Shown here piece by piece: positions 1 through 12,153 of a stretch of 64,000 nt of DNA. Location of the stretch: NCBI RefSeq assembly GCF_014839805.1, contig NC_051130.1:8122001-8186000 (forward strand). Direction: 5' to 3'. Within the stretch, counting starts at the first letter, position 1, and every line of letters starts with the position of its first letter. The position numbers and the translations under genes were made by a program. Origin of the DNA: Manduca sexta. Lineage: Eukaryota > Arthropoda > Insecta > Lepidoptera > Sphingidae. Below the pieces are notes generated by a model, which saw only the letters and a list, made by a program, of their open reading frames with translations, made no database searches and was not told the DNA's origin.

Positions 1-514
1 TCCTATATATAAGTAGATAACAATATGAAGATTAGGTTTTTTGGGACTTGAAACAATGTCTTTATTTAAACAGTAAAATAAATAAATTTGATTGTTATTA
101 AATTGATTATTACTTTCAGTTATTATTCCTTTATTGATAATAACAATTCCTTTCGCCATACAGATTACACATACAGGAAAATTATTTCTATGAATTAGTT
201 TCACGTGTATTTCTCTGTAATATTTTTATAATTGAAACATTATCCTGCGACAACAACGTAAGGGTGGAAAAAAACAGATGTTACTGCCTAATTACCTTCC
301 GTGTTGAATATCACTTAATGGCGGACGAGGAATATACAACTTCATTCCCTTGTAATAGTGACTAGAATTCATCGTATGAGTATTATTGATATTAATTGCG
401 CCAGTATAATACGGAAGTCTATTATCTATACGATTCCTATTTAGATTTTTATCCATCCATTTGTGTTTTTTGGGTTTAGTAAATTAATAATTATGTATCT
501 CATATTTTTTTATA
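1..514. other. AT-rich non-coding stretch
   Basis: No reading frame, RNA gene or repeat structure that I can support. It ends at the left terminal inverted repeat of the element beginning at 515. Confidence 0.5.
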
Positions 515-922
515 AGGTGCGTTCGGGTAATATCGGATACGGGGTAAGATCGTATAATGAAAAATACCACGAAACTATGGTTATTTTTTAATTTAAGCTG
601 CATAAGTGGCGACGCTGTTTCTTTTGCCCCGCCCTATATACCAGCTGATGCTACGACCGAGAACAGGTGTGCTGTGTGCAGTGAAACAAAAAAGGTGGAT
701 TTCGCTCTTCTTAACACTGATCGGGATTTCTATTACCACCTATTTTTAAGCTTACACGGAGAGAATTGGAAGATGATTAAATTATCACATAAAGTAGCAT
801 TAATAATAATCAGTTTCATGTATACAATGCCATTATAGCTTAAATATTTTATGAGAAAAAAAATATTTTCGAGACTCCTCGCAACACATTGAAAAACCGT
901 CCGAAATTAGCCGAACGCACCT
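515..922. mobile_element. Non-autonomous TIR element (MITE-like) with TA flanks
   Basis: The ends are inverted copies of each other. The left end begins AGGTGCGTTCGG and the right end finishes CCGAACGCACCT; similarity runs about 23 bp with two mismatches (left GGGTAATATCGGA against right GGCTAATTTCGGA after reversal). TA dinucleotides sit immediately outside both ends (513-514 and 923-924), which suits a Tc1/mariner-like target duplication, although the flanks are themselves partly palindromic. The 408-bp interior contains a 93-codon open frame (557-838) with no recognisable transposase motif, so the element is non-autonomous. The superfamily is an inference from the TA flanks. Confidence 0.5.
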
Positions 923-1045
923 TATTAATGCGGTTGCTTAATGAGTATAATCATAGCAGGTTGACGGTTAATTCTGGGATAGCAACCAGTTTTGTTTCTG
1001 TGACTGTGACTGACTGACAGTGAAAATGCAGTAACTTATAATTAT

Positions 1046-1197
1046 TTACGTTGTAATTAAACTTTTTTACGGATTTTGTCGTGGTTATTATTTTTTCTCC
1101 CGACGTTTCGAAGACTTTGCAGCTTGGTCACGGGGCGGAATAAAAATAATAATATAAAGAACCGCGATAATATCCGAAAATAGTTACAACGTAAATT
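1046..1197. repeat. Fold-back repeat, 'cgacgtttcgaagac' family, copy 1
   Basis: The two arms are imperfect inverted copies. The left arm runs from TTTACGTTG through a GGATTTTGTCGTGGTT block, the right through AACCGCGATAATATCC to CAACGTAAA. The central part carries CCCGACGTTTCGAAGAC and CACGGGGCGGA, the signature shared with copies at 5.5, 8.2, 34.5, 43.1 and 58.6 kb. No coding capacity. The structure suggests a hairpin MITE; the family name is not known to me. Confidence 0.6.
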
Positions 1198-3329
1198 CGT
1201 CAAAATTTTTATTCATACTTTCCTAAAAACGTAAAATATTACAGATTCAATAATATATCAGAATTGAGAAAATAATCTTAAAACTCATATTAACCGTATA
1301 ATATAATTATTTTAAGTTGAATCTCAAATGATAATTTGTAAAGGTTTTATTTAATTGTAAATATAATTAACTAATAGATATTTTAGTTTCATGGACGCAA
1401 ACATATTAGCTAACAGTTATTTCATAACAATTCCTTATTCATTTCCTGATGCCTTCAGGCTATGTTCGAAATGATAGACTGTATTTTCATTTCATTTTCT
1501 TATTGAATAGCTCCGATATACATTTTTTATGTATTGAGACTTCAAATTTAATATTTGTTTCCAATATTCCATTAGCTTGTGCATATTTATTATTTACATT
1601 GATATTTTTATTGGCTATTCTGGTCAACATATAGTTATTACTCAATAGGTATTTGTTTTGGTATTTTTACAGAGAAAATTAATAAGGTTACCGAATCTCT
1701 AATTGTTATAAAATTGTTTCACAGCAAAATATTCACAAAAACTTTAATTAAATAACCACATATCACTACATATTATATAATTTATTACTAAAAGAACCAT
1801 AAAAAATCGTAGTATATATTTGAGTTACAAAATTTTAAAATATTAATAGTGGGCCATGTTAAGAACCGGGGTATCAATGGTCACGCTACCTTATTACTAT
1901 AAACATTTTGCTTCTTAAACAAATATTATTGTTCGTATAATTTTCCATTTATCCTATAAAGAATCCATATAAGCGCAAAATAAAATTCTTTTCATAACTA
2001 AAACGTAATATTCCGGCCAAATTTGTTCCTTTGTTGTCACAATTTTATTAAGTTCGTTACGGTGTATTGCGAAGAGCAATTGAAAGTATCGAAATTGGCT
2101 TCATTTAATTTGGGTTCTTTATTTTTCTTCCGAAAAATATATTCTTTTAAGCGCGCACTAAGCAAAGGAAGCTCATTTCAGCCGCGGCTCGTCTCAAAAT
2201 CCTTAATTCTGCTTCGTTGACGTAATTAATTTTATATTACCGCCAAAAGGCATCTGTTGCCCGCTCCTTGATTCTCTGCCCACGTTCGTCGAGACATTTA
2301 AAATCGAAAATAATTCAAGCAGCATTCATAGTGACACTCTTGTAAATATCAAAATTTAAAATTTTAAGAATATTTCTTTTGTTCTTTTTTATCAAGGTTC
2401 ATTTGCTTATTTTTTAAAGACAATATTTTATTAAAGCTTTGCAAGACGTTTGTTGTAAATTTGTAATAAATACTATTTTAATAATGTCTAGTGGCAAATT
2501 ATACAATAACTTTCTGACATTCAAAACTAGGTGTCCGAGAATCAAATTAATCGGCAAAACGGCTCATCAAAGTCAAAATACGTGAGCTCATCATCCTCAG
2601 AATTATTCCGTTTAATATCAAATAATAAATCATGGCTCAGAACTCGCAGAGATATTTTGTTCTATAAATATTAAAATTATTTTAATTAAAACTCAAAGCA
2701 ACGCGGTTTGTTACTCAAACTTACATCTCCAACTTCACCACAACTCACATCTTCATCTGTTCACTATGAATATTAACGTTCATTCTTCTATTTATGTTAT
2801 TCCAGATTTCTAGATAAATATTTTTTAACTTCGATTTGTTTATAAATTTTACCCATGATTTATTTCGAATATTTTAATAAAATACTGATTTTATAATTTT
2901 TTTTTTTTCAGTTTATTAGTGTATCTTTTCCACTATGAAATAGTTTGAATTAAGTAAAAAAGAGACAAATAATATTCACAAATTAATTTCCACGCGTTTC
3001 ACTAGAAAATGTTTTGTACATAATGCTAATAATGAAATGCAAAATAATAATTATTTTAACAAAAATGTACAATACTTTTGGATTTATTGGTAATAATTGC
3101 TTGAATGTAAGTGTTTAACTGACGAACTAATTGAACAATTTACATCGGCAATTGTTTATTTCTTGAACAAGATTTAAGTGGTCTTGAACAAGATTCATGG
3201 ACTTGTAGTACAATGAACTAAAAATCCTTCTAACTATTTGAATTCTAATGTGAAATAATGTTTTACTTTTTCACTTCTTATTCGAAACGAAATCTCTATT
3301 TGCTTTTAAATATCTTTGATATCTATACT
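1198..3329. other. AT-rich non-coding stretch
   Basis: Contains only short frames (for example 1449-1634 and 2023-2220) without motif or sequence character of real exons. A slightly GC-richer patch lies at about 2150-2300. Nothing else supported. Confidence 0.45.
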
Positions 3330-3610
3330 TATTCTAAAAGAGTTTGTTTGTTTGTAAGGGCTAATCTGTAGAACTACTGAACCAATGCCGAAAAATTTTT
3401 CACTTATATGAAGCTAAATTACTTTTGAGTGCTATAGGCTACTATTTATCCCGGGAAAATCTAAAGCAGGACAAGCTAGTCTTACATAAATAAATCGTTT
3501 TTTTAAAAGATGGCGTTGGTGTTCTACAGGTTACGCTATGAAAAGTTATAGTGTTCTAGAGATTTTTGTAGCAGAAGAGACTTTTCACGCGGGCGAAGCA
3601 AATTTTTGCA
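3330..3610 (-). repeat. Interspersed lepidopteran repeat, 'cttcgcccgcgtg' family, interrupted copy
   Basis: Read on the minus strand, a head containing CTTCGCCCGCGTGAAAAG is followed by about 115 bp of foreign sequence. The body then resumes with TTCCCGGGATAAATAGTAGCC and ends with the GGTTCAGTAG and ACAAACAAAC segments usual for this family. Other copies lie at 29.2, 53.2, 60.3 and 62.0 kb. Non-coding. I recognise it as a very common lepidopteran interspersed repeat but do not assign a class. Confidence 0.55.
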
Positions 3611-4240
3611 ACTGTTTCATATGTCCACAGGACTTGTTAGTAATGATTTGTACTCATCAAAATAACTAAAACATACTCAGTACAACAAAAACAGTCTATA
3701 CATGTATATTTTATACGAATATAGCTACTAGATTGGAAATTTTGTACTAAATCGACTTAATCATTATATAAAAGGTATATTCAACTATCGCAGCCCATGA
3801 AATCAAAATCGACGTCCAAGTTGCATGTTAAGCTATAGTCGATAACAAGATTAAACGGTTTCAGGAAGTAAGGTGGAAAGTGGGCTATACCTGACTACAC
3901 TCATACAATATTTTACTCAACGATCGCCGCGGACGATCTTCTCATTTCCGTTTTATAATAATTTTATATAATGAAAGTAGGCCTTGCCATATAATTTTGC
4001 GGCTTAATTTATAACTTAAACATTTCGATATAAAATCCAATTTAGGATGTCTCGTTTAAAGTCAATTCTTAAGTGATTTGAAAAGGTTAAAAATTTAATA
4101 AATAAATGGGACGTAATGTATAATAATGAAATTTAACTTATTTTTTTTAGTGATGATTTCCATACCTTAAAGAAGTGTTTATAGGATTGTCTGTTTTATT
4201 CGAGTACATGTGTGCTGTGCTACTATGTATGGTATAACTC
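3611..4240. other. Non-coding stretch
   Basis: No supported feature. Confidence 0.4.
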
Positions 4241-4243
4241 TTA

Positions 4244-4481
4244 CCCCCTTATTCATAGACGTTATTTACCTAAGGATGAAGCACTGCTGTGTTAACAAGT
4301 CTGTTTCTCAGTGCTGACGGTATGGCAACCTTCGCAGTACGTAGATATAGGGCCGTTGTGATTGGCTAATATTGAGATACAACTTGAATCTAGTTGGCCG
4401 TCAAATAAATAAAGCTGAGAAACAGACATTTTATCACAGCAATGCTCCGTCCTTAGATAAATGCCGTGTATGAATAAGGGG
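4244..4481. mobile_element. Harbinger-like fold-back MITE, copy 1
   Basis: A 238-bp element begins CCCCCTTATTCATA and ends TATGAATAAGGGG, with imperfect inverted arms of roughly 60-70 bp (both arms contain a GTCTGTTTCTCAG block). It is flanked by TTA on both sides (4241-4243 and 4482-4484), a 3-bp duplication typical of PIF/Harbinger elements. The core includes GCCGTTGTGATTGGCTAA, which recurs in opposite orientation in the second copy at 18482-18745. No open frame, so it would need a transposase supplied elsewhere. Confidence 0.75.
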
Positions 4482-4484
4482 TTA

Positions 4485-5460
4485 GATTGTTCTTCGGTAA
4501 TTCGTTATATCCGTAACAGAAGTGTTTTATTTTATTGTCGCGTCCATGAGTACTTCAGGCGTCATCAACATTTTTCCTCTTATGCATCTATCATGCCAGG
4601 GGTTGTCAAAGTATTTTTGCCTCACCTTGTTGCCTAAAAATGCCCAAGCCTCCACTTCTCTTTAATGTGAGGAAGAGGAAGCCAAAGATTTCACTAAGTA
4701 TTTTTATACTAATAATATAAAACACGGTGTATATGAAATTTTGCATATTCTTTATCGAGGGTTAGAGAAAGACTTGTATCTTTCATTCAGAAAAAAATGC
4801 TGTTCCCATGGAATATAAGTTGATTGACAAAATCTGAATTAACCTCCCTCCCCGCTTACATATTGTCACGGCTCCTTAGAGAGCGCGCACCCCACTTCGA
4901 AACCAAATGTATTATACCTCAGTATTATACCAATATCCAATTGTCAAAAAGCAAAAATGTGCTGTAACTATCTTGTAACTTAAAACTAAGAATCTACACT
5001 AATATGACTCCATGAACATAATATCTTTTCCTACCAGTGCAGTAATTACTATCCAGACGTATGCTAATACCGCGGTATATGTAACAATTTTCCGTTCGAA
5101 AATCCTACTGAAATACCCTAAGGTTACGCTTCGTGGCGGTCTATAACTCTTCGTTTTATTAATTTCGCCTCAGTTGAAAAGCTCCCAGCTAATACATCAG
5201 CCCTAAACAGTTTTAGAATGTGTTTAAATATTCATAGCAACTCGGCTAGGTATCTAGCCTTAATGGGAACTTACTCTACTGTTTACTAATGTACTATGTA
5301 ACGCGTCAAACGGCATACACTTAGATATAGAGAAAGTTATATATCATAACAAAATAATATATTATGGCTAATGTAACAAGACTGTGTCACTCTTAAGAGC
5401 AATGTAATACTAAAAACCTTAGGAAAAATCTTTATAAATATATTAAGTTTATGTATTGAC
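4485..5460. other. Non-coding stretch
   Basis: No reading frame of note and no repeat structure I can support, although 4500-4700 may hold an old repeat remnant that I could not classify. Confidence 0.4.
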
Positions 5461-5461
5461 T

Positions 5462-5708
5462 GATTATATCAGATTTTATCTCAGTTTTTATATTATAATA
5501 TTCTCTTGATGTTTCGAAGACTGCAACCTTCGTGGTTACGGGGAGGACTGAGGTGTTGGTAGTCTGAAAAATTAAAGTTACAATATCTACCTGTATTTCA
5601 CAATAATACAAATTTCTCCCCCGTCACTATGAAGGTTCAAAGTCTTCGAAACGACGTCTTCGAAGTAATATAAAAAATCGCGATAAGATACGAAAAATAG
5701 TTTTATTT
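5462..5708. repeat. Fold-back repeat, 'cgacgtttcgaagac' family, copy 2
   Basis: The left arm has the CAGATTTTATCTCAG block and GATGTTTCGAAGAC. The right arm has GTCTTCGAAACGACG and TCGCGATAAGATACG before TAGTTTTATTTTAACGG. The interior keeps GGGGAGGACTGAGGTG. The arms are more diverged than in the 43.1-kb copy. Non-coding. Confidence 0.55.
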
Positions 5709-8140
5709 TAACGGACATTTTTCACATGCTTACAAATGACTTATTTTGATTGGTTCATACTCGGAATCGGATTAAAGATTGAGATTGAGATCGTTTATTG
5801 AAAAGGGCTGTAAGAAGAATTACTGAATGTTTCGATAAATTCTATATCAGTATACATGTTTTATACAATCAAATGATCCGACGTGCATTTTACTGAGACG
5901 TAGAAAAAAAATACAGAAACCTTCTCAATATAACAGGCAATACTTAATATCATAGAGTCCGATGTAGGCTTGTTGAAAACTATCGGCTTAATATTCACAC
6001 ACAAAATTTTGTCGTAAAATGTATGCCATAAAATACAATTACATTTGAATTTGTCTAACCCGTTATTGCGTTCAGTAAATGATATTTAAATCCTCCGGTC
6101 GACTAGGCCGAAGCTAATTACACTATTTCGCCATGTTACGTCGTCTCCTTTGAAATATTATCTGGAAATGTCACAAGTTTGTGATATATAGGCGGTCGCG
6201 AGTCCCGAGATTACTTTGTGTTGAAATTTGGTAAGCCGACCTCGCAAATGTCCTGCTTATGTTGATCATTAACATATGGCGGAGGGCGGAGTGTATGTTT
6301 TATATGCCCGGTCGTTTTGACCTTATTGTTTTATTCTTCCCGTTTTATAGTCTTGAGCATTGAAGTGTTTAAGGTTGTCTGGAAAATTTGGTTTATTATT
6401 CTTCTTTTAGAACGCTTTTATTGTTGGCCGTTTTTTTAAATCTAGCAGTGCTTACTATTTATGTTTTTATTAATAAAATTTAATTTTAATTAGGCAGTCC
6501 TTCGTCGGACATATAATCGGGACCCAGCGTCCCCGATATTCCTAAACAGACACAATACAACATTTCAACCTGAAATTAAATTCCGACGCAAACCTTTCAA
6601 AACGAAAACAAGGATTTCATAACAAAATTTTCCACAATACTCGGAGTACATCAAAACTGGAACATTGTATTGTGCTTTTACAAACAAGAGTGTTTACTTG
6701 CCGGCGCCGAAGGAAGATTAGTGGGGCGACAATAATCGGGCCTCTCCAATGACAGTCGTTCAGTGGAGCGACAGTAATTAATTACTACACTTGCCACTGG
6801 CACTGGCATACGTACGCTCCATTACTTTGATACGATGCGCGGGTTGTTCCTGATTTGAGCCCACTCATTATGACAACAACAGAACACCCAAGGGTTGGGT
6901 TTTTAAAATGCGCGTAATGTTTACATTTTTTGATTCGTAATGCTGCATAGGCGTTCTCTTTTTGAAATCGTTTAACAAAGAATCCTTTAAGGCCTTTACG
7001 TTAATTTCAAGTCAACAAAACGTAAACCGTTTAGATAACGTTTTATTAGATTGCCTCTTTTGAGACGAGCGTTAACACAAACACCACATGGTAACAAAAA
7101 TACATCAAGTGTTGTAATGAAATAATGAAATAGAACAGACGCCGACGTCTGTAGCGGAAGGAAAGAAGGGCTGCATTACTAACGAGTCCCGAAGGCGAAT
7201 TAGATTTAATTTTTGATTCTGTTTGCTTGCTCACGTCCTGCTTCTAAATAATTCAGGGCCTGCACTGAGCCTCGGCAATATGCACCATAATGCTCTGTTA
7301 TTTTATGGATTTAGTAATTCACGTTCAGTACCACTCTATTGAATTAAATATTATCATCTCGCCCTTATTGCGTGCGGGAACGACATATTTTACCTTGTAG
7401 CTAAGATTTTCTTATGGTTTTATGAGAGGCTGGTTGACAACTACCCTCACTGGGGAAATATGTTTGAGAATACTTTTTATCAAACGCTTTATTTGTGTTT
7501 TTATTAATATTATTATGGTATGCGTCTACGCAGTTTCACAATTTCAATAAAATTCGTCTAGCACCTGACTTTTAATTTTATCTTTTACACCCCATTCGAT
7601 TTTATGTTTCGCAAGTACTTTGGTTTTAAAGATTAATTCCTTCGTAATAAAGTGCAATGACAACCTCTCATTGTAGTGACATGAATAATTTCCTTTGTTT
7701 ATAAAGATTTCCTTTAACTAATAATGGATGTAAAATAAAACAAATACATCCAGTATCCGAATGATTAAAATTCGCAATTGACTTAAATATTTAGACCGAA
7801 ATCTGTAAGCCAAGCGTTGATTTTTTAAAGCAACTCCTATCTTCAACCAGTGGCGTTGAATAAAATATAGAATTCTAATTTAATTTAACATTCTCGGGAT
7901 TCGTGGATTGAATGTCTGGCGCATTATGTATTCTTTCAGTTGAACCTCGTTAATCATGTATTAAAGTTTTCATTAAATCGCTCTGCGCCCATTTTCCTGC
8001 ACACGAAAGGTACAAAGGGGTTGTATTCTGAAGGTATTTTTAGCGAAGGTAAAGGTAAGGAAAAAGGTGATTTTGAATAATTGGTTTTAGACTGCATAAT
8101 GTTTTTTATGTTTCCGCGAATGGTTACTGAAATAAAAGTA
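5709..8140. other. Non-coding stretch with a GC-richer patch
   Basis: No gene seen. A GC-richer, CpG-containing patch lies near 6090-6350. The minus-strand 62-codon frame at 7046-7234 shows nothing recognisable. Confidence 0.4.
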
Positions 8141-8141
8141 T

Positions 8142-8240
8142 TTTGCGGATTTTATCGCGGCTTATATTATTATTTTCTTCCATTTCGAACTTGGCAACCT
8201 TCATGGCCAGCCCCGTGATAATGATTTTAATGAAAATGGT
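8142..8240 (+). repeat. Fragment of the 'cgacgtttcgaagac' fold-back repeat
   Basis: Contains GCGGATTTTATCGCGGCTTA followed by a degenerate CATTTCGAACTTGGCAACC and a GGCCAGCCCCGTGAT segment, matching one arm and the centre of the family. The other arm is missing or too diverged to see. Confidence 0.45.
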
Positions 8241-10160
8241 TTTAGATTGTTTACAATAAATGTTACTCGATATTTTATCATGACATTTTTGTAGATAGGA
8301 CAGCTTAGTTAATAACTTGTCTTGTCTGTGGTATTGAAAGCGTTATGCTTACATATTATAAAATAAATCCGTCGCGAAAAACTCTTTCACACGGGCGAAA
8401 TCGCAAACACAAACCAATCTTCATGTTTGCAGTAAAAAACATTTAGCTTTTAGAAAAATCAAATAATATAACGATTTTTAGTTTTATGAACACATAATTC
8501 TAAACATTATTCGGTAAATAAAGAATAGGATTATTGTATAAGAAAAACGATAATCAAATAAACCAAACCATTCGATATTTGGTGCTATGTCGCAAGATAT
8601 AGTGTTGGGCGGCCAGAATACGCCCCTACAAGTGCCTTTAACTGTTTTCATTAGCTCCGCACGCGATGTCCGACAATCTATAGATAAATGTTTGTAACTA
8701 GAATTTCCTTTAATTTTCCGCATCACGGATTAAACCTGTCCAACATTTAACATTTGATATAGAAGGTAATTTGGTTCCTACTGTATTTTTCTACGTATGT
8801 TTTAAATTAATTTAAATAATATTATTTTATGGATTACTTGTGATCTTTTCAAACTCTTAGTTTGTGCTAAAAAAATTCTTCTTCTATGTCGTTTTCTTAA
8901 TGACAGAAGGTCGTGCCCACTTTGGAAAGCCTTGAAGGTGGCGCTGAAGAACTGAAAAAAAGTAATAATCGGAAAATTGTTCCATGTAGGTATGCTTTTA
9001 GTCTCTAAAAATACCAAATACGAAATAGTACATAATGCCAGTACCATTATTCCTATTTATAAACTATCAATGAATTTTAATAGGTAGTTATTCTATTTAC
9101 CTGTAAACTTAACAATGGGGTAAAATGTCGGAGATTCACCCCATCCCGTATATTCTAGTTTTACGACCTGATTTAATAGCTAGTTAGTGTTGCCAACGTC
9201 GAAACATTTTCCCCGACATAAAAGATTTACTACCATATTACGGTGAGATTAAAACATCTAATACTTTATATTTATTTTGTGGGGAGAGAATTACAAAGCC
9301 AAGAGATTTTTAGCTGTTTCAATATTTTTATCGTACAATATATTAACGGATAACAGAGTCATAACGAGATGCGTGCATAAGTTTAAAGAATATCCGATAA
9401 TCTTTAATTATTTTTTACTAAATTAAATGTTGTAAATTTGTTGCTTATGAAATTAGTTGATAGGTATAATAATTATTTAAATATGCAAACCCATAGCATG
9501 ACAGGAAAACTGTCAAATCCAATAAAGTTAAAACACAAGTAAATTTACCAAAATGGGTTATAAAGTACTTAATTTTATTCCAAATATACTCAAATTTTAT
9601 ACTAAACATTTTGCAACATGACAATTAAGAGTAACATCGAATACCTTAACTAAACATGAAAAAAATATTTGGCAAGTATTATGTTGTATTTTTTATAATA
9701 AATAAAAAAAATAACACTCGAAACTGGCAACCCCATTCGCGTAAAATATACTCTCCGTGGCCTATTGTTATTCATCTTAACCGTCTTTCTCGACGCATTA
9801 ATCGCCGTAAACGCCGGATATTCCGAAAATTATAACGCCCGCCTTCCGGTAGAGGCGCCCTGATTCCACCGGGTCTCTGATACACAGAATTCATTGTGTT
9901 ATAACATTATAAGATTTATTAGTATTGAAGGTTATTCTTTCATTATGATAACCTTGCCGTGCTCGTGGCCTCGCCAGCGTTAAAAGTCAGTGTATCACAA
10001 TGTTTTTCCCGCGGAAATCCCGATCAACGAGATTTTTTACAACCACGAGACCTCTTCAACAGTAATCGTTATATTTCAGTCAATTCACATAAAGCCGTAT
10101 TGTACTATTAACGTAACCCTTCCTCAAGAAATGCACTATCTTTTAGTAAAAACCGAACAC
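8241..10160. other. Non-coding stretch
   Basis: No supported gene. 8340-8410 may be a small remnant of the 'gcgggcgaa' repeat (TTTCACACGGGCGAA). A CpG-containing patch lies at 9770-9880. Confidence 0.4.
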
Positions 10161-10164
10161 AAAT

Positions 10165-10245
10165 CCGTTTACTACATTTTGAGCAAATCGATTACATATA
10201 GACAGACAGCTCTTAGGGACTTTGTTTTATAATATGTACAGATAT
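10165..10245 (+). repeat. 3' fragment of the 'cttcgcccgcgtg' interspersed repeat
   Basis: TTTTGAGCAAATCGATTACA, then AGACAGACAGCTC and GGGACTTTGTTTTATAATA match the terminal part of the copies at 53.2 and 62.0 kb. The body is absent. Confidence 0.5.
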
Positions 10246-11830
10246 ATAGATATACTTATCTTAGACGTTAAGATTATTTTCCCATTTTAGCTGTGAAGCG
10301 TGTAAGGTTAGATTTAACTTGGTTTCAATATCGCCTTTCCGCCTGCCTGTGCCTACTTTTGGTTCGGTCATGTTAGCAATGGATTTTCCAAAAGAATCGC
10401 TTCAAGAACTCAACTATTTTACTGACATAAAATATGAACACGCCTTGTTTGTATGTAGATCGCCTAGGTCAAACACAATTGGATCGACATTCGATAAACA
10501 ACCAATATGTAATGCGAAACTACGTAGTTACTTTATTACAGCAAAATGTCTAAGGAATATTCAGAAATTGTGGTTATAGCCATAATAAATTTATTATTAG
10601 TAAAGATGAAGTTATATACGGTTATATTCGCGTGAGGCCCGCCTTATTAAAGATTCATTTGGTTCGGATGGAGGTAAAGCCGACCGTTCCTTGTACGTTT
10701 TATCCAGCGCTGTATTGAGGAGGGAAACTTTTTTTTATTAAAAATGGAGGTAGTCTACAAAGTCAATATGTTTTCCAGTGTTTGTCGTAATTGTGCTGGA
10801 ACTTTTAGGTTTGTTTTTTAAATTTTAATTAGAAATTAATATTTCTTACAAGACTGATATTTTCATTCTTAAAATTGGATACATTATTTTCAAACTTAGA
10901 ATATGGAAATTGTTCAGTTGCTATGAAAAAATGTAGTTCGTTAAGAATTATTTATTAAATTACTTTTAAACGGACACTGTGAAGAAACTAAATATTTAAT
11001 ATAAAAAGAAAGTATGGAATGACACCTTAATTCGATACTAATAATATAATACTATATAATATATGTGTAATTTCGGATATTTATGTTTTGTCTTCTTTTT
11101 CCAAGTACGCACTAAGGCAAAAAGAGAAATTTTATTTTGAACTGTAATATCACGAAATCTTTTCAATGACTTCATATTACAATGGCCCAACAAACATCAA
11201 ATTGCTCAATTCGTGGGAAATTAACTTTATAGTTTGAAAATGGATTTAAGAACTACATTGGCTTCTTACAACCGACCATAGTCATCTGTCCCTAGTTCTT
11301 ACATCACTTCAGCCTTAATGTTTGGTCTTCTCGCCTTTCTTTTTTATCTCTCTATAACCAATTTTTTTTGTAATAAATAATCAATGTACCAAACCCATTA
11401 AACAGAGGTTACATCATTTCACATAACCTGAGAGAATGAAACCGATATAGCAATCAACGGCCGGCAAACTCACGAATTAATTCTGTACTCCAAGAGAAAA
11501 TATGCAATAGGCTATAACAGAGCCGGCCAAAAACCAATATCTTCGTTCCAATATTTGCAGCGGCCTCGTATGAGTTCCCCATTCATCGGTCTTGCAATAG
11601 CGGCCTAGGAATTGCAATTAGGCCTCAATTTACGCATAGTTTCTGCTGGAATTTCATTCGTGGCCCACCTTGTCTTCGACTGGGGTAAGAATGTCCCCCC
11701 CCCCCCCCATTTTACTACTTATCGTGTTTTGTACCTAGAACACGGATGTATTGGAGAACATTTATTGGCCCACTATCAGATATCGGGTTGTGTGTGAAGT
11801 GTTGTTGAGTATTATAAGTTTACGTTGGTT
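10246..11830. other. Non-coding stretch with a poly-C tract
   Basis: No gene supported. A run of 14 C residues (11695-11708) stands out in AT-rich sequence. The 86-codon frame at 10319-10579 has no recognisable domain. Confidence 0.4.
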
Positions 11831-11840
11831 AAATGGTTTA

Positions 11841-12143
11841 CTGGTGGTAGATCTCTCATATGTGAGAGTCCGAGTAGGTACCACATCAATGTCTATTTCT
11901 GCCGCCAAGTAGTGTGTAGTCACTGTTGTGTTCGGGTTTGAAGAACATTGTAGCCAGTGTAACGACTGGTTTTATTAAGACTTAACATCGCATGTTTTAG
12001 GATGGCGAGCGTAGTGGAATTGCAAACAATACTCTGAAATTCAAGGTGTTGGATGGTGTTCCGTCTGTTTAGGGGCGACCTTTTCGGTTACTATCTGGTG
12101 AACGGTAAGCTCGTCTCGTCATTTCAAGCAATAAAAGAAATAT
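11841..12143 (+). mobile_element. Short retroposon, 'ctggtggtag' family, copy 1
   Basis: A roughly 300-bp unit starts CTGGTGGTAG, has a small hairpin (CTCTCA-TATG-TGAGAG) near its head, and ends with AGCTCGTCTCGTCATTTC and AGCAATAAAA. It is flanked by a 10-bp near-duplication, AAATGGTTTA (11831-11840) and AAATGTTTTA (12144-12153), with one mismatch. The A-rich end and flanking duplication indicate retroposition by a LINE machinery. Copies at 31.9, 41.5 and 54.9 kb are full length. I see no clear pol III boxes, so it may be a SINE of non-tRNA origin or a LINE 3' end. Confidence 0.65.
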
Positions 12144-12153
12144 AAATGTTTTA

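Noticed and set aside
9190..9740. TIR element bounded by GTTGCCA-like ends
   Set aside because: Only about 7 bases match reliably at the two ends and no target duplication is visible, so chance cannot be excluded.
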